Positions 5,977 to 8,583 of a stretch of DNA of 8,583 nucleotides are shown in pieces. The notes below the pieces were generated by a model that made no database searches, was not told where the DNA came from, and saw nothing but the letters and a program-made list of their open reading frames with translations. The stretch spans positions 5,919-14,501 of the forward strand of contig JAKLGN010000019.1 in NCBI GenBank assembly GCA_022710665.1, given 5' to 3'. The position numbers were made by a program, and so were the translations under genes. The DNA is from Methanoregula sp. (lineage in GTDB: Archaea > Halobacteriota > Methanomicrobia > Methanomicrobiales > Methanospirillaceae). Each line of letters begins with the position of its first letter. Positions within the stretch are counted from its first letter, which is position 1.

Positions 5977-7621
5977 CGATCCCAAGAGTCTGCAGGGACT
6001 CTTTCAAGGTGTTCTGCACCGCTTTTACCAGGGTAAGTCTGCGATCCCGGATCTTTCCCTCACTCTTGAGAACCGGCTCGAAGTGGTAGAATGTATTGAA
6101 TGTGTCGGCAAGTTCACGGGCATAACAGGCAAGGATATGCGGGCGGAGTTCGGTGACCACGCTCTCGATGACCATGGGGAAGCGGGCGATCATTTTTGCG
6201 AGTGCAATTTCCTGATCGGTTTCGAGTTCGAAGCACTCTGAGAAGGATCCCGCTTTTTCGAGGATGCTGCAGGCGCGGGCATGGGCATACTGGATGTAGG
6301 GGCCGCTCTGTCGTTCGAAGTCAAGAGCTTCTTTCCAGTTAAAGACGGTGCTCTTTTCAGGAGAGACCTTCACGATATCATAACGGATTGCAGCCAGCCC
6401 GACAGAACGGGCGATGGTTCTCCTCGTCTCCTCATCGAGCTCTGGCCTCCGCACGGTCACTTCTTCAAAGGCGCGTTTGCGGATTTCGGTTGTGAGGTCA
6501 TCGGCTGAGACAAATTTCCCGGCACGGGTGCTCATGGAGCCTTCCGGAAGAGAAACAAACTCAAAGAAGACGATCTCCGGGACTTTTTCACCAAGCAGTT
6601 TCATGGTGCACTGCAGCTGCGATCCGATAAGCTTGTGATCGGCACCCAGAACATCAATGATCCGGTCGAAGTTTGCCCCTTTCCAGGCATGGAATGCCAG
6701 GTCGCGGGCAGCGTATACAGAAGTGCCGTCACTCCTGCGAATGACATACTTATTTCCAAACCCGAACTCAGAGAGGTCGAGCGCGAGTGTTTCATCGTCC
6801 CGTGCCTGTGGGAGCCTTTTCAGCTTATTGATAATCCGCTCTGTGTTACCATTCCGGATAAAGTCGCTCTCCCAGACAAACCGGTCATGAGCCACGTTGA
6901 GATCTTTCAGGGTGACCTTGAACCCCTCAAGACAGCGGGAAACCTCCCTGCGGAACTTTTTGACGGTAGCAGCGTCACCGTTCTCCACGAGCTGCATCAG
7001 GATATTTACCTGTCGGGTGATTCCCTCATCCTTTTCAATCTCCCGGTTGGCCTCAATATATACGCGGGCGATATGGGCATCCTCTTTCTCACCTTCCTGC
7101 TGAGCGCTGTCGAGGTTATCAAATCCCCAGACTACAATGGCGATCTGGCGGCCCATATCATTGACATAGTACTGGACTTCAAGCGGGTAGCCGGCTTTCC
7201 TGAAAACACGGGCGAGTGTATCGCCAATGATTGAATTACGGATATGCCCGACATGGAGGGGGCCGTTCGGGTTCGCGCTGGTGTGCTCGAGCACGACCCG
7301 CGTTGATTTTTTCGGAAGGTTACCGTAACCAGGTTGGAGCGCTTCCCGCAGTGTTTCACTGACATAGGCACTTCCAAAGGTGAAATTGAGATACGGCCCA
7401 TCAGCCTCAATTGTTATCCCGCGCAGGGCCTGGTTTTTCGCAAGGACTTCTGCAAGATCCCGGGCAATTTTCAGAGGAGCCTGCTTCTTCTGCTTTGCAA
7501 GCGCAAATGCGATTGTTGAGGCAAGATCCGCATGCTCTCCTCCATCAGTGAGCAGGGCATCAGTCGCTCCGGTGGTTTCTTTAATAGCATTCCCGATTGC
7601 CACGTACATATCGTGCAACAT
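5957..7621 (-). CDS. argS: Arginyl-tRNA synthetase
   Basis: This class I synthetase attaches arginine to tRNA(Arg). It has 554 residues, within the usual range. The N-terminal Add1-like domain spans about residues 1-100. The catalytic core has SANPNGPLHVGHIRNS, with the HIGH motif as HVGH (123-126). The KMSKS-equivalent loop is SMSTRAGK (362-369), as in many ArgRS that lack the canonical second lysine. LGADHKLIGSQLQ (325-337) is also characteristic. The C-terminal DALR anticodon-binding domain begins near 430, with GPYIQYAHARACSI and later HILACYARELADTFNTFY. The ATG at 7621 overlaps the prf1 stop by one base (TGATG), indicating coupled translation. A second in-frame ATG at 7609 gives a shorter N-terminus and cannot be excluded. 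The 3' end overlaps taw1. Nothing in it looks broken. Confidence 0.96.
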   Translation of the reverse strand: MLHDMYVAIGNAIKETTGATDALLTDGGEHADLASTIAFALAKQKKQAPLKIARDLAEVLAKNQALRGITIEADGPYLNFTFGSAYVSETLREALQPGYGNLPKKSTRVVLEHTSANPNGPLHVGHIRNSIIGDTLARVFRKAGYPLEVQYYVNDMGRQIAIVVWGFDNLDSAQQEGEKEDAHIARVYIEANREIEKDEGITRQVNILMQLVENGDAATVKKFRREVSRCLEGFKVTLKDLNVAHDRFVWESDFIRNGNTERIINKLKRLPQARDDETLALDLSEFGFGNKYVIRRSDGTSVYAARDLAFHAWKGANFDRIIDVLGADHKLIGSQLQCTMKLLGEKVPEIVFFEFVSLPEGSMSTRAGKFVSADDLTTEIRKRAFEEVTVRRPELDEETRRTIARSVGLAAIRYDIVKVSPEKSTVFNWKEALDFERQSGPYIQYAHARACSILEKAGSFSECFELETDQEIALAKMIARFPMVIESVVTELRPHILACYARELADTFNTFYHFEPVLKSEGKIRDRRLTLVKAVQNTLKESLQTLGIDAIHTM

Positions 7622-8583
7622 CAGTATCCCGTCCTGTATCGGAGGATCCCGGCAATCCCCCCGAATGCCGAATAGAGGATCGATCCCTCTTCGAAATCAT
7701 CGGATATGAGCTCAACTTTGGAGCTGCTCTGATCGGCAAGCTTTGTCAGTTCGTCGACAATATCAATCTCCTCCTCGAGCACAAGCGGTGCTGTACATTT
7801 CGGGCAGTTGCCCAGCCCGATGTCCGCAACACTCTTTCCCGCTTCGATATTCACTGTTTTTTCCGATGTGAAATCACAGCTCTGGCACTTGATTTTCAAC
7901 CGGGATTTCCGGAGGTTTGATGAGAGAAGAAGAATATCAACCGCGCCGATCCCAAGGTTATGTCTTATGCTCTCCTCCCCATATGCTGCAAGCCCCTCAT
8001 CCTTGACAAGTTCTTTGAGGAACCGGTCCATGAAGGCTTTCTCCTTGATGACGGTCATGCCTTTAAGGGCATCCTTTGCCGCATCAACAAGCTCCGAGAG
8101 CCCGTCCTCATTGGTATACGCAACATCGAAAAGTCCGATGATCCGTTTCTGGACCTCATGATGGAGATAGGTCCCTTTCTCGAACTCCTCTTTTGTCGGA
8201 CTCGGGCCGCCGATAAGGACACCTTTGAACCGCTGAAAAAAATCTTTTTCGGCGAGGAAGATGGCACTTGACCGTTCGCCGACTTTGGTGTAGAATTCAT
8301 CAATCGCGATCTCACGAAGGCGCCCGAACCGGGCTGCCGACTGACCTCCCTTTCGCATTTTACCCGGTACCGTTGAGTTCGCCCCCCCCATCGGTTCGAT
8401 CCGGTTGCCGCGCAAAAATCCCCAGTATGCTTCGCGCTTGTCGAGTACGAGCAGGCCATACACATATTTTTCCTCGAGCATCTGGAGGAGCGGTTCGAGC
8501 TCAAAGTTCGAGCTGCAGCGGTACATATAGAGATTGAGAGGTTCCGGTGGTTCGATAATGGTGCACTGAAGATCGGTCCGGTC
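7621..8583 (-). CDS. prf1: Peptide chain release factor aRF1 (5' part outside window)
   Basis: aRF1 recognises all three stop codons and triggers release of the finished protein. The frame is open to the right edge, giving 320 visible C-terminal residues of an expected total of about 415. The N-terminal domain with the stop-codon-reading NIKS motif lies outside. The visible part starts in the linker (IIEPPEPLNLYMYRC), followed by the catalytic loop KMRKGGQSAARF, with GGQ at visible residues 79-81. The remainder is the C-terminal eRF1 domain. It includes four cysteines in two CxxC pairs (visible 233/236 and 260/263), a likely zinc mini-domain present in many aRF1 proteins. The methionine at 8526 is internal, because conserved sequence continues before it. 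The stop overlaps argS by one base, so this is the first visible gene of the translation operon. Pelota/Dom34 is excluded because it lacks GGQ. Confidence 0.95.
   Translation of the reverse strand, partial: DRTDLQCTIIEPPEPLNLYMYRCSSNFELEPLLQMLEEKYVYGLLVLDKREAYWGFLRGNRIEPMGGANSTVPGKMRKGGQSAARFGRLREIAIDEFYTKVGERSSAIFLAEKDFFQRFKGVLIGGPSPTKEEFEKGTYLHHEVQKRIIGLFDVAYTNEDGLSELVDAAKDALKGMTVIKEKAFMDRFLKELVKDEGLAAYGEESIRHNLGIGAVDILLLSSNLRKSRLKIKCQSCDFTSEKTVNIEAGKSVADIGLGNCPKCTAPLVLEEEIDIVDELTKLADQSSSKVELISDDFEEGSILYSAFGGIAGILRYRTGY

Noticed and set aside
6635..7234. Plus-strand open frame of 199 codons opposite argS
   Set aside because: It mirrors the argS coding frame and has no recognisable domain; the class I synthetase motifs on the minus strand are unambiguous.
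8524..8526. Methionine codon as the start of the release factor gene
   Set aside because: The frame continues to the window edge with conserved aRF1 linker sequence (EPPEPLNLYMY), and the N-terminal stop-codon recognition domain must lie beyond the window.
1..8583. tRNA genes, CRISPR arrays, insertion sequences and attachment sites
   Set aside because: I saw no cloverleaf, no regularly spaced long repeats, no transposase and no terminal inverted repeats by eye; a covariance-model scan would be needed to exclude small RNAs.

Overview
The window is archaeal and almost certainly from a methanogen, most likely a Methanomicrobiales-type euryarchaeote. The grounds are a phosphoseryl-tRNA(Cys) synthetase (SepRS), an archaeal-type release factor aRF1, an archaeal 4-demethylwyosine synthase (Taw1), terminator-like oligo-T tracts without hairpins, and dense gene packing at medium GC. 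The genus is an inference. I see no tRNA or rRNA gene, CRISPR array, insertion sequence or phage gene.

Left part, plus strand (1-2649): the 3' end of an RNase H-fold (DEDD-type) exonuclease of the YprB/MrfB type overlaps by 14 nt the start of a complete superfamily 2 helicase with a C-terminal DUF1998 zinc-binding region (YprA/MrfA type). In Bacillus subtilis the equivalent pair, MrfA and MrfB, repairs mitomycin C damage, so this looks like an archaeal helicase-nuclease DNA repair unit.

Middle part, minus strand (3351 down to 2661): a small two-gene unit encodes a four-helix DUF2178 membrane protein and then a short Cro/C1-type HTH regulator. It meets the helicase gene tail to tail with 11 nt between them. 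Its AT-rich upstream region (3352-3496) carries three copies of a 16-bp GTTA-N8-TAAC element spaced 32-33 bp apart around a TATA-like box. This is a strong candidate operator array, probably for the HTH protein itself. An 11-codon ORF with its own Shine-Dalgarno sequence lies between the two genes and may couple their translation.

Right part, minus strand (8583 down to 3497): a tightly overlapping translation operon runs in the order prf1 (aRF1, 5' end outside the window), argS, taw1, sepS, ending in two T tracts. Every junction overlaps (1 nt, about 20 nt, 4 nt). Its products terminate translation, charge tRNA(Arg), build the wyosine base at position 37 of tRNA(Phe), and charge tRNA(Cys) with phosphoserine. 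Taw1 acts on m1G37, and SepRS is reported to charge m1G37-containing tRNA(Cys) better, so the last two genes may share a dependence on the m1G37 methyltransferase Trm5.

Most of the window is ordinary core genome. The least explained parts are the DUF2178-HTH unit with its operator triplet and the short ORF before the HTH gene.
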